Origin: JADFSZ01 sp022560555 [NCBI: PVC group bacterium]
GTDB lineage: Bacteria > GCA-001730085 > JADFSZ01
Direction of reading: 5' to 3'
Assembly: GCA_022560555.1 (NCBI GenBank)
Contig: JADFSZ010000002.1
Location: forward strand, 1 to 35,842
Length of the DNA: 35,842 nt
Below, in pieces: positions 17,564 to 25,558 of this stretch (positions within the stretch are counted from its first letter, which is position 1; each line of letters starts with the position of its first letter). Position numbers and translations under genes: made by a program. Below the pieces are notes generated by a model. That model ran no database searches. It had not been told where the DNA came from and worked only from the letters and a program-made list of their open reading frames with translations.

Positions 17564-18052
17564 TTATTCCACGCTGTTAAACCAATCCAGGTCTTCAATG
17601 AGTGTCACGGCTTGGGCTTCCGGGAGCCCCTCAGGTTCCGAAAGAGTCGCCTCTGTTAGCTGGTAAGCCAAAATGCGAACTTCCAGAGGATCTGTTTGAA
17701 GATCCACCGTTCTCTTTATACGCCAGTACTTTTTGTTCAGTGTAACGGGAGCCTCATCCAGGGGCGGATCCCAAACATCGCCTAAAGCTTTTAGTTGGGC
17801 CTCCGTAAGCCCCATGTTTTTAACTTTTTCCATTCCTTCCTGGATCAGATATCTGGCGGTAGTCAAGTCCTGATCCATAGACACTTGTTCCAAAGAAGCT
17901 GTAAACATGCGCATGAGAGGAACAAACACAATGGCAATTACGGCAAGCGTGATGAGAAGCTCGATGAATGTAAAACCCTTTTTAGTTCGGAGGGCAAAAC
18001 GCATTCTCTGTGATCTCTGTGTGCTCTGTGGTGAAGGTCTTAAAAAAGTCAT
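17564..18052 (-). CDS. PilV/GspI-like minor pilin
   Basis: This 162-residue prepilin has the motif RTKKG/FTFIELLITLAVIAIVFVPLMRMF with Glu at +5 of the mature protein. The soluble part (about 100 residues) includes EQVSMDQDLTTARYLIQEGMEKVKNMG, typical of PilV/GspI proteins. ATG 18052 overlaps the stop of the surface-protein gene by 4 nt and gives a 26-residue leader. ATG 18004 would give a more usual 10-residue leader (MRFALRTKKG). The extra 16 residues are encoded by a 9-nt-period repeat (18004-18036), so the long start may be an artefact of a repeat placed in a gene gap. Both starts remain possible. Confidence 0.82.
   Translation of the reverse strand: MTFLRPSPQSTQRSQRMRFALRTKKGFTFIELLITLAVIAIVFVPLMRMFTASLEQVSMDQDLTTARYLIQEGMEKVKNMGLTEAQLKALGDVWDPPLDEAPVTLNKKYWRIKRTVDLQTDPLEVRILAYQLTEATLSEPEGLPEAQAVTLIEDLDWFNSVE
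18004..18036 (-). repeat. 9-nt-period CACAGAG repeat
   Basis: On the minus strand the sequence TTCACCACAGAG continues as two further CACAGAG units at exact 9-nt spacing (plus-strand CTCTGTG at 18006-18012, 18015-18021, 18024-18030). It resembles a CACAGAG-rich repeat that I recall from intergenic DNA of many environmental bacteria; that recollection is unverified. It overlaps the possible start region of the pilV-like gene. Confidence 0.65.
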
Positions 18053-21000
18053 GGAATTTCTCGATAAAGCTGCACGCCCACACCGGTCCTGGAAACGGTA
18101 CCAAACTGCACGGTCCCATCTTGCGGAATCAGGATGGGATCCGACGTTGGTGTTACTGTAACGGTTTCTGCCTCATCATCCGTTACGGCGATCGTGGCTT
18201 TGCCCTGCGACACACTCACAGCAATGGTTTCGGCTGGTGATGTCGCGGAGGCGTTATCCGCCAGAAACTCTTCTAAAACAATGATGAAAATGGTCGCACT
18301 ATCTTGTAAAAGAATCTCCCCGTTGGCATCGAGCAGCTGCACGTTTACGCTTACCGTCCCGACCGGACCGGAGGTTGAAATAACCTGAATCGTCCCCTGT
18401 TTAATAGTGATAGCTTCAGAGTCTCCCGTTACCGTTGTGTGTACGGTATCTGTGACGGTTAATGTTGTTTCAATCTCATCCGATCCGGCACTGGTTTCAA
18501 ACAAATGTATACCTGCATCCACAGCAGTGAATGTATAATCATCGGGAAGTGCCAGATCATCTCCCGCGAAGGTGACGGTTCCCTGATAATTGGATATGCT
18601 TGCGTCATTAAAATCCCGCGCGGTGACGATGGCTGAGAATTCCTCATCAATGTAAAAGTATGTTCGGAACGCCGGAATGGCCGATAGTGTTAAGAGTAAA
18701 TCCTTGGGAATAAATGTGATCTCAACGGAAATTCCCGTTTGAGTTGTGAGGGTCGTATCCGTGGACGTGATCGTGATCGTTCCCCATTTGTCATAGATCA
18801 TGTCCGTGATGACGGCAACACCGTTCGTCCAATTGGTAGATGAAAGAGTTGTCGTGTTTAAGGCTCCGGATTGATCGGCCGCGGGCGAAATCGTATTCAC
18901 AGTTAAAGTGGTCGAGCCCAAATAATTCGGGCATGGGACTCCGGCGGCATTGCGAGCCGTTACGGTTAATGTAAAAGGTTTATTGACGGTGTGAAGCGCG
19001 GACGCGGTATCATCCAGTTCTGTTCCCACAACTGTAAAGTCAAACGGGACAAACAAAATGTTTCCGGTAATACCCGTGACCGTGGGATCGCTTGCATCCG
19101 TTGCTGTGATCGTAATTGTCCCACAATCCGAAAAAGTTTGATTCGTCAAGGTGGCGACTCCTTCAACAAACGCGGAGGTGGATGTCACGCCTAAAGTGGC
19201 CAAGCCGGAATCCGGTGACACGAAACTAACCGTCATGTTTGCTGTTCCGGAATAACCCGTGAAGACGCCCCCTGTATTGTCTAAAGCCGTAATGGTTATG
19301 GTAAAATTAGTTCCGGCAATTTGCGGGCTAGAAACTGTGACGGAAAATGAGTTCACATTCGTACTGATGGTGAATTGTTGTGTGGCATCGGTCCATCCTT
19401 GGGACGGATTTTCCGAAGCGGTAAGGGTCGGGGTACCGACTTGCGAATCCCGGTAATAAAATTCGGCCGTGCTTTGCCCTGAGGAGATGGTGATTTGTGT
19501 GATGGTTGTTGCAAATGAACTGTTATCGGAAAATGTTCCTTGCGCGGATGAACTTGTGAGATCCAGCACAGTGTCTGACGAGACATTAACGGCATCACCG
19601 GAAGAGTTTTGGGTCTGTACAGTGATCACGCTTGAGATCTGATTTTGAACTAATGTTTGGGGTGATGTCGTAAAAACAATCTGACTGATAGCATCAATAA
19701 TTATATCAGCTGACACAGCCGTATCTTGATCAATCGTGATGCTTCCGCCCAACGTTTGCGTTTTAATCGAATAAGTTCCCGTTGAACCCGCCGAGCTTGG
19801 ATTCGTGATACTGTTAATCTGGAAACTGACAGCTGTTGAACTCGAAACTTTTGTTCCGCCGCTTCTGGTGATCGTGATCACATCATTGGTGCCGTCCCCG
19901 TTGGATGTTGCGACGGAGAAACTTCCGTCAATGCCTGATGCCGAGGACACGGTATCCGAACCCGTTCCGTTAAACCCGGACGGAAAATCAATAACAATCA
20001 AACCATTGATCGGAATCACATTGGCTGTGGTAAAACTGATCGTCACGAGACCCTCCGCACCTGCCGAGAGAGAGTCTGGCTCGACATCCGTGCTTGTGAG
20101 TGTTCCCGGGACAAAAAACCAGTTCGTGTTTCCACCGCTGTCGGTTGAATTTGTGGCAAAAATATCTTGGCCCGTCGCATTGGAGTCTTTCACATCGACA
20201 AAATCGGCTTGATACGTGGCCCCGGTGTTGACGTTAAGTGTCCAAGCAGAGTTGTTTTGATCACTTTTTAGTGTGACAAGGCTCCCTGATGATCCCGTAA
20301 AATTGATGGCGGCACCGCTCGCAACGGAAACGGTATCGGCATTATCGATTGTATACGTAAAACCTCCGTCAAAATCCAAGGTCCCGGCCGTCACGGTAAT
20401 ATTTTGAATCCCGGTACAGGTTCCTGTCAGAGTCACGGTCCCTGAAGATTTATTGATCGTGAGATTATCCTGAAAATCTCCGCCGGAATTTCCCGTAATT
20501 GTTTGATCTCCCGTGGCTGTTAAAGACAAACTTGTGGTACCCCCGTCGGCAGAAGCGCCGACGGTCACGTTGCCCTCAGGCGCCAGTGTCCCTCCGTTGA
20601 TCGTGTAGTTTGTCAGACTTAATGTTCCGGTGATTGTCAGCGTCGTTCCGGCGCCAATCGTTACGGTCTTGTTACCCCCCCCGGAATCAAAGGTAAGATG
20701 ATTAAAGCTCATGGATCCTGTTATATTCAAATTATTGTCCGCAAAGACCACCGTGGAGCTCCCGGCATCCACGGTTCCCTGGGTATACGTCCAATCACTG
20801 CCTGTTCGAATGATGCTGGCCAATGTCAGTGTTCCCGATGATTTATTGATGTTGACAGCGGGACATTCTCCTGTTGAGGCCGATCCGCCGCCGGTAAACG
20901 TTTGAGCTGATGTACCTGAAATATCAAGTGTCGCTGATCCTCCGTCAAACGTTGTGGCCAGATTGATAGCTCCTTTGCTTCCCAGCGTTCCCGTGTTCAC

Positions 21001-21633
21001 GGTTCCGTCTGTCAGATTCAGTGTTCCGTTGACTGTGAGTGTTTGCCCGGAAGAAATCGTAAATGTTTTGTTTGCGTTAAACGTGACATTATTGAATACG
21101 GCACTGCCCGGACTGATCGTGAGGTTATTCGTATCAAATTCCACGGTCCCCGAATTATGTGTAAACGTTCCGGAAGAAAACGTAAAAGCTTTAGCACAAA
21201 ACATTGTCCCGGACGTGGATGTAAAACTAGCACCGTTCACAGTGAATGTTCCGTTCACATCAATCGTGGAGGACCCTCCGGTAAATGTTCCGCCCGTAAA
21301 AGCGGCATTCCCTGTTCCGACGGTAAAGCTGTTCGCCCCTTGAGAAAGCGTTGTTGTGTTCCCGCTTTGCATGTCGAGGCCTCTCACATTGACCGTTTGA
21401 TCAACAGTGCAGATTCCTCCGCCGGAGCTGCCGTCAAAAAACGCCTTATCCGACGACCCGGGTACGGATTGATTTCCCGCCCCTCCGGACATGTTTGACC
21501 AATGCGCGGTGTCCGACCAATTCCCGGTCCCTCCGATCCAATAGCGATTCGCGGCCCATGACTCGCGCGGACAAAACGCAATAACCAAAAAGACAAAAAG
21601 AAAAACCTTTTTTGAAAAAAACCCTTTTATCAT
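18049..21633 (-). CDS. Large secreted surface protein: beta-helix-like region plus Ig-like repeats
   Basis: This 1194-residue protein has a signal peptide (about 1-28, ending ESWAA). It starts with the motif RYWIGGTGNWSDTAHWS, seen at the head of many bacterial surface proteins. Residues about 80-505 are Thr/Ser/Gly-rich short strands such as GTLTITGTLSLTNYTINGGTL, consistent with a parallel beta-helix. From about 510 onwards come Ig-like or invasin-like units; three related ones begin FSVTVSSPQIAGTNFTITITA, FTVVGTELDD and LLLTLSAIPAF. There is no LPXTG, PEP-CTERM or Por tail. It lies inside the pilus operon between the ATPase and two minor pilins and overlaps the pilV-like gene by 4 nt, so a pilus-tip adhesin role like PilY1 is inferred. 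No strong Shine-Dalgarno is seen. Confidence 0.85.
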   Translation of the reverse strand: MIKGFFSKKVFLFVFLVIAFCPRESWAANRYWIGGTGNWSDTAHWSNMSGGAGNQSVPGSSDKAFFDGSSGGGICTVDQTVNVRGLDMQSGNTTTLSQGANSFTVGTGNAAFTGGTFTGGSSTIDVNGTFTVNGASFTSTSGTMFCAKAFTFSSGTFTHNSGTVEFDTNNLTISPGSAVFNNVTFNANKTFTISSGQTLTVNGTLNLTDGTVNTGTLGSKGAINLATTFDGGSATLDISGTSAQTFTGGGSASTGECPAVNINKSSGTLTLASIIRTGSDWTYTQGTVDAGSSTVVFADNNLNITGSMSFNHLTFDSGGGNKTVTIGAGTTLTITGTLSLTNYTINGGTLAPEGNVTVGASADGGTTSLSLTATGDQTITGNSGGDFQDNLTINKSSGTVTLTGTCTGIQNITVTAGTLDFDGGFTYTIDNADTVSVASGAAINFTGSSGSLVTLKSDQNNSAWTLNVNTGATYQADFVDVKDSNATGQDIFATNSTDSGGNTNWFFVPGTLTSTDVEPDSLSAGAEGLVTISFTTANVIPINGLIVIDFPSGFNGTGSDTVSSASGIDGSFSVATSNGDGTNDVITITRSGGTKVSSSTAVSFQINSITNPSSAGSTGTYSIKTQTLGGSITIDQDTAVSADIIIDAISQIVFTTSPQTLVQNQISSVITVQTQNSSGDAVNVSSDTVLDLTSSSAQGTFSDNSSFATTITQITISSGQSTAEFYYRDSQVGTPTLTASENPSQGWTDATQQFTISTNVNSFSVTVSSPQIAGTNFTITITALDNTGGVFTGYSGTANMTVSFVSPDSGLATLGVTSTSAFVEGVATLTNQTFSDCGTITITATDASDPTVTGITGNILFVPFDFTVVGTELDDTASALHTVNKPFTLTVTARNAAGVPCPNYLGSTTLTVNTISPAADQSGALNTTTLSSTNWTNGVAVITDMIYDKWGTITITSTDTTLTTQTGISVEITFIPKDLLLTLSAIPAFRTYFYIDEEFSAIVTARDFNDASISNYQGTVTFAGDDLALPDDYTFTAVDAGIHLFETSAGSDEIETTLTVTDTVHTTVTGDSEAITIKQGTIQVISTSGPVGTVSVNVQLLDANGEILLQDSATIFIIVLEEFLADNASATSPAETIAVSVSQGKATIAVTDDEAETVTVTPTSDPILIPQDGTVQFGTVSRTGVGVQLYREIP

Positions 21634-21679
21634 TTTTTATGTTTTCTTGTTTATTTTGAAAGGGGTCGTGAAATTTTAA

Positions 21680-23386
21680 TCAGACATCTCGGGTAACTCT
21701 CAAGACTTCACTTAAACTTGTCAGACCCTGCAGAACTTTTTCAACACCGTTTTGCTGCAAGGTCTTCATTCCCGTTGATTGGGCCGCGGCTTTCACCTCA
21801 TGAGCGGGAGCCTTTTGGTCAATGAGTTCTTTAATCCGGTTATCCGTAAGAAATATTTCGAAAAGGCTTGTGCGTCCTTTGTATCCTAGTTTGAGGCAGG
21901 CTTTACACCCTTCGGCCCGATAAATTTTCTTCCCCTCAAGCTCTGTCAACGTACCGGCCATTCCGGCCCAGTCGCTCGGATGCGGTATAAATTCTTTTTT
22001 GCATTTCGGACACAATTTTCTCACAAGTCGTTGGGCCGCGACGCCCAAAAGAGACGCTGAAATCAGGTACGGCTCAATTCCGATATCCACCAACCTGGCG
22101 ACAGCCGCCGCGGCATCATTGGTGTGCAGCGTGGAAAAAACAAGGTGACCTGTCAACGCGGCATGAATGGCGATGTCGGCGGTTTCTCTATCCCGGATCT
22201 CTCCGATCATGATGATATCCGGATCGAGCCGAAGCATGGAACGCAGCCCCGTCGCGAATGTGAACCCGGCCTTGGCATTGACTTGCGCTTGATTGACCCG
22301 CGGGATCGTGTATTCAATCGGATCCTCCAGGGTCACAATATTTTTTTTCAGATCATTGATGGTGTTTAAAATCGCGTACAGCGTTGTGCTTTTTCCCGTT
22401 CCTGTCGGGCCTGTGACTAAGATCATTCCGTGCGGCCGGTTAATAAGATCCTTGATTTTATTAAGGTCATCGCCTTGAAATCCCAATTGATCAAGGTTCA
22501 TGATGCCTTGAGATTTATCCAAAATGCGTATGGACACGTGCTCGCCGTACAGCGTCGGGAAGGTTGCGATCCTCAGATCGACTTCTTTTCCAGAGATGTT
22601 TGTCTGAACACGCCCGTCCTCCGGCAAACGGCTTTGCGCGATATCCATCTCGGCTAAAATCTTAATGCGGGACACGATCGCCCTGTACAATTTTGCCGGG
22701 GGTGGTTTCACGTCATGAAGAATTCCGTCAATCCTCATCCGGCAATACGTCGTTCTTTCATGCGGCTCGAGATGAATGTCACTTGCGCCCGATTTCACGG
22801 CATCCTCAATGATCTGATCAACGATTTTTTTCACCACCGCCTGTTCCACATCATCAACAAACGAAGGCGTTTTTTCTAAAACTGCTTTGTCGCCTTGGGA
22901 TGGTCCCTGAGGGCTTGTTGGAGTCTGTAGAGGGGTGATCTTTTGTGTCGGCACACCACCATAAAATTTATCAATGGCCGCTCTAATGCCTGACGGGGTC
23001 GCGATCATCGATTTAATTCTTAGATTTCCTGTCAGCTGGGTTATTTCATCGATCAGGCTAATGTTAAGAGGATTGGCCATGGCCACGTTTAACGTTTGTC
23101 CGAGCTGAAAAACGGGAATCACCTCCAGGCGACGCGCCTCCTCCTCAGGAATTAAGGTTAGGGCCTCCTCCTCCACCTGGTAAGTTGATAAATCTATAAA
23201 AGGGAATCCGAGCTGATCAGAGAGAATTTTGGCAATATCTTCTTCAGTCGCGAATTGATTGCGCACAATGATCTCTCCGATCTTTTTATTGGTCCGCTTT
23301 TGCTCTCGGAGCACCTCATCCAGCTGAACCTGGGTGATGATGCCTTGTTCAACCAAAATTTCTCCGATCAATCCTCGTTTGGCCAT
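21680..23386 (-). CDS. gspE: GspE/PilB-type pilus assembly/secretion ATPase
   Basis: This is the extension motor ATPase, 568 residues. The N-terminal MshEN-like module has two consecutive 24-residue motifs (6-29 and 35-58). An N2 domain follows to about 140, then a linker rich in Pro/Gln/Ser. The C-terminal ATPase has an Asp/Glu-rich box around 252-290, Walker A GPTGTGKS at 326-333, Walker B DIIMIGE at 390-396, and a His box with HLVFSTLHTNDA at 414-425. A zinc-binding tetracysteine is present (Cys459, Cys462, Cys494, Cys497). In other bacteria MshEN binds c-di-GMP; the usual Arg of the first motif is replaced here (Leu6, Lys35), so binding is uncertain. PilB and GspE cannot be told apart. 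Confidence 0.95.
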   Translation of the reverse strand: MAKRGLIGEILVEQGIITQVQLDEVLREQKRTNKKIGEIIVRNQFATEEDIAKILSDQLGFPFIDLSTYQVEEEALTLIPEEEARRLEVIPVFQLGQTLNVAMANPLNISLIDEITQLTGNLRIKSMIATPSGIRAAIDKFYGGVPTQKITPLQTPTSPQGPSQGDKAVLEKTPSFVDDVEQAVVKKIVDQIIEDAVKSGASDIHLEPHERTTYCRMRIDGILHDVKPPPAKLYRAIVSRIKILAEMDIAQSRLPEDGRVQTNISGKEVDLRIATFPTLYGEHVSIRILDKSQGIMNLDQLGFQGDDLNKIKDLINRPHGMILVTGPTGTGKSTTLYAILNTINDLKKNIVTLEDPIEYTIPRVNQAQVNAKAGFTFATGLRSMLRLDPDIIMIGEIRDRETADIAIHAALTGHLVFSTLHTNDAAAAVARLVDIGIEPYLISASLLGVAAQRLVRKLCPKCKKEFIPHPSDWAGMAGTLTELEGKKIYRAEGCKACLKLGYKGRTSLFEIFLTDNRIKELIDQKAPAHEVKAAAQSTGMKTLQQNGVEKVLQGLTSLSEVLRVTRDV

Positions 23387-23429
23387 AGTGATTTTGTCCT
23401 CTTTGATGACTCCGTTTTTATTCTTGTGT

Positions 23430-23828
23430 CTAAATCGCGGTGTATTGGATTTGCACCGTTCTTTGGACGCGGTTAAATTCTCCCGTTGCCGTGATAGTCG
23501 CGTTTTGAAAATCGTGTTCAGCCCAAAAATAACCTTGATCCAATTCGGTTTTCACAATATTGCCGGTTCCGTTATGATCAAGATCCGTGTCGTATCTCAA
23601 TTCCCAAATGGATTTCGCAATCCCCGCTTCCGCGAGATACAAAGCCCGAAGCCGATCAAATTGCATCTGCGAATAAAGAATGCGGGAATACAGTATCGCC
23701 ACAAGAGCCGTTCCTAAAAGCGCGAGAAACGTTAATATAATAATCGTCGTAAGCAAAATCACCCCCCGGTTTCGGAGCGTATGTCCGTTGCGACAAAGCC
23801 GGGTTTTACCATTCCAATGGAATCTCAC
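23430..23828 (-). CDS. PilX/GspK-like pilus assembly protein
   Basis: This protein of about 132 residues has a basic leader (NGKTRLCRNGHTLRNRG) followed by the hydrophobic VILLTTIIILTFLALLGTALVAILYSRIL and then QFDRLRALYLAEAGIAKSIWELRYD, the hallmark of PilX/GspK-like proteins. As in GspK, the +5 glutamate is absent. I chose GTG 23828, which has GGGGAG about 9 nt upstream and lies inside the 3' end of the GspG-like gene (overlap 23 nt). No ATG exists between that point and the membrane segment. The open frame extends to 23954, but it merely shadows the upstream gene there. Confidence 0.75.
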   Translation of the reverse strand: MRFHWNGKTRLCRNGHTLRNRGVILLTTIIILTFLALLGTALVAILYSRILYSQMQFDRLRALYLAEAGIAKSIWELRYDTDLDHNGTGNIVKTELDQGYFWAEHDFQNATITATGEFNRVQRTVQIQYTAI

Positions 23829-24288
23829 CTTTAATATCTCCCCATGTGTCGTCCAGAGGCTGATCGATATTAATAAACACGTCGGCCTTATCCGTATAAT
23901 ACACCCATCCGCCGTTGCGCTTTCCCGGACGATCTTTTGATTTAAGATCGACAAACAGGGAACTGCCGGATTTGGCGCTCATCATTTCCAGAGGAAGTTT
24001 TTTCAGATACGGTTTTTCGATCCCCGCGTCCGTGTAGGTTTTCTCTAAAAGATCATTCAAGCTCTTCGGATAATATCCTTCTTTGGCGCGAAAGAGCATG
24101 ATGCGGGTACGCAGTGTGTCCAGATTGGCTTTGGACGCGGCTACGCGGGCCTCTGTGTCAAACCCGATAAAATTCGGAATCATGGTCGCGGCTAAAATGG
24201 CAATGATCGAAATCACGATCAAAAGTTCAATCAATGTAAATCCCCGACGGCCAGCGGGGGAATATTTAAGAAATGTTCGTCTCATCAT
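23806..24288 (-). CDS. GspG/PilE-like major (pseudo)pilin
   Basis: The 160-residue protein has a classic prepilin start: PAGRRG/FTLIELLIVISIIAILAATMIPNF, with Gly16 at -1, Phe +1 and Glu +5. After the helix, ARVAASKANLDTLRTRIMLFRAKEGYYPKSLNDLL is the GspG-type alpha-spine and PxxL segment. GGWVYYTDKADVFIN matches the C-terminal strand of pseudopilins. It is the best candidate for the main fibre subunit in this cluster. AAGGAG stands before two tandem ATG codons (24288 and 24285), and the second has better spacing. It follows gspF after a 50-nt gap that holds a short direct repeat. Confidence 0.88.
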   Translation of the reverse strand: MMRRTFLKYSPAGRRGFTLIELLIVISIIAILAATMIPNFIGFDTEARVAASKANLDTLRTRIMLFRAKEGYYPKSLNDLLEKTYTDAGIEKPYLKKLPLEMMSAKSGSSLFVDLKSKDRPGKRNGGWVYYTDKADVFINIDQPLDDTWGDIKGEIPLEW

Positions 24289-24311
24289 TCTTCTCCTTAT
24301 TTCTTTTAACG

Positions 24312-24340
24312 AAACAGTTTTTTCAATAAAACAGTTTTTT
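24312..24340. repeat. 12-nt direct repeat between gspF and the pilin gene
   Basis: AAACAGTTTTTT occurs twice, at 24312-24323 and 24329-24340, with a 17-nt period. The second copy overlaps the gspF stop codon. It may be a small slippage duplication. Confidence 0.6.
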
Positions 24341-25556
24341 AATGAAATAATTTAATCAAATTAAAAATCGGCATCAAAATAGATAGAGCAATAAAAGCCA
24401 CGACCCCACCCATCACGAGGAGCAAGGCCGGTTCTAAAATGGTGGCCATATTTTTCAGCGCGTACTCAACTTCCCGATCATAGAAGGTGGCTGCTTCCTG
24501 GAGCATTTGATCCAATGATCCGCTTTTCTCGCCCATAACAACCATCTGTGTAACAGCCTGAGGAAAAATGCCGCTGGTGATCAAAGGTTCGCTCAATGGG
24601 GCGCCTTCTGAAATCGCGAAACGGATCCCTTCCATTTTTTTCGCGATAAACTGATTCCCGGCGACTTTCTCAACCGTCATGAGGGCTTCCGTGATAGGAA
24701 CACCCGTATGGAGCAAAACTCCCAGGGTTCGTGTCACACGCGCAACGATCCCTTTCAATTGTAACGATCCAAAAAGAGGTATTTTCAAAATCCAAGTATC
24801 CACACGCAAGCGCCCATGGGCGGTTTTGATATACCGTTTGATCCATAAGACCGCCAAGATTACGGCCGCGATCGCGCCAAACCAAAATCGTCGAAAAAAG
24901 AGGCTTGCCCCAAGCAAAAATTGCGTGGACAAAGGCAGATCTGTATCATACGCTTCAAAAATGACCGTGAATTTTGGAACCGTATTGACCAAAAGGAACC
25001 CGACGATACCGATTGCGGCCAGAGCTAAAAACACCGGATAGGTCATAGCCGTCCGGATTCGGATCTTAAACTCATATTCACGCGCGTACATGTCCGCCGT
25101 TCTTTCCAAAACATCATCCAGGATTCCGCCGGTTTCTCCAACACGGACCATACTCACGAACAGATCCGTAAAAATATCCGGATGTTTCCTCAAGGACTCC
25201 GAAAAGGAGTCTCCTCCTTCTAAATCTCTCGCGACTTTGCCGAGAGTTTTCTTCAATTTTCGATTCTTGGTTTGCTCTTCTAAGCTTTTAACGGCACTCA
25301 CTATGGGAATTCCGGCTTTTATGAGGGCTGCGAGCTGCCGGGTTAAAAAAACAATCTCGGTTTTATGAGACTGGGTCAGGATCTGATAGACATCGTTCCA
25401 CCACTCTTTCAGACCTCTTTGTTTTGTTTGGAGGGAGATGACGCTGTACCCCAAAGAACGCAGCCTCACGGCCGCGGCCATATCATCCTGGGCTTCAATT
25501 GTTGATGAGAACATTTCTCCGTCCTTATCACGGACTTTGTAAAAAAAGAGAGGCAT
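24339..25556 (-). CDS. gspF: GspF/PilC inner-membrane platform protein
   Basis: The 405-residue polytopic protein opens MPLFFYKVRDKDGEMFSSTIEAQD, which is typical of GspF/PilC. Two T2SSF domains follow: the first has FLTRQLAALIKAGIPIVSAVKSLEEQ near 70-95, the second TRTLGVLLHTGVPITEALMTVEKV near 270-295. Membrane segments lie near 168-190, 218-240 and the C-terminus (LEPALLLVMGGVVAFIALSILMPIF). It forms the platform on which the ATPase acts. ATG 25556 starts 2 nt after the secretin stop with GAGGGG 7 nt upstream. The TTG two codons earlier has poor spacing. Confidence 0.94.
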   Translation of the reverse strand: MPLFFYKVRDKDGEMFSSTIEAQDDMAAAVRLRSLGYSVISLQTKQRGLKEWWNDVYQILTQSHKTEIVFLTRQLAALIKAGIPIVSAVKSLEEQTKNRKLKKTLGKVARDLEGGDSFSESLRKHPDIFTDLFVSMVRVGETGGILDDVLERTADMYAREYEFKIRIRTAMTYPVFLALAAIGIVGFLLVNTVPKFTVIFEAYDTDLPLSTQFLLGASLFFRRFWFGAIAAVILAVLWIKRYIKTAHGRLRVDTWILKIPLFGSLQLKGIVARVTRTLGVLLHTGVPITEALMTVEKVAGNQFIAKKMEGIRFAISEGAPLSEPLITSGIFPQAVTQMVVMGEKSGSLDQMLQEAATFYDREVEYALKNMATILEPALLLVMGGVVAFIALSILMPIFNLIKLFH

Positions 25557-25558
25557 TG

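Noticed and set aside
18134-21343. Many long plus-strand frames opposite the surface-protein gene
   Set aside because: They arise from the Thr/Ser/Val-rich composition of the real gene and show no family features or ribosome binding sites.
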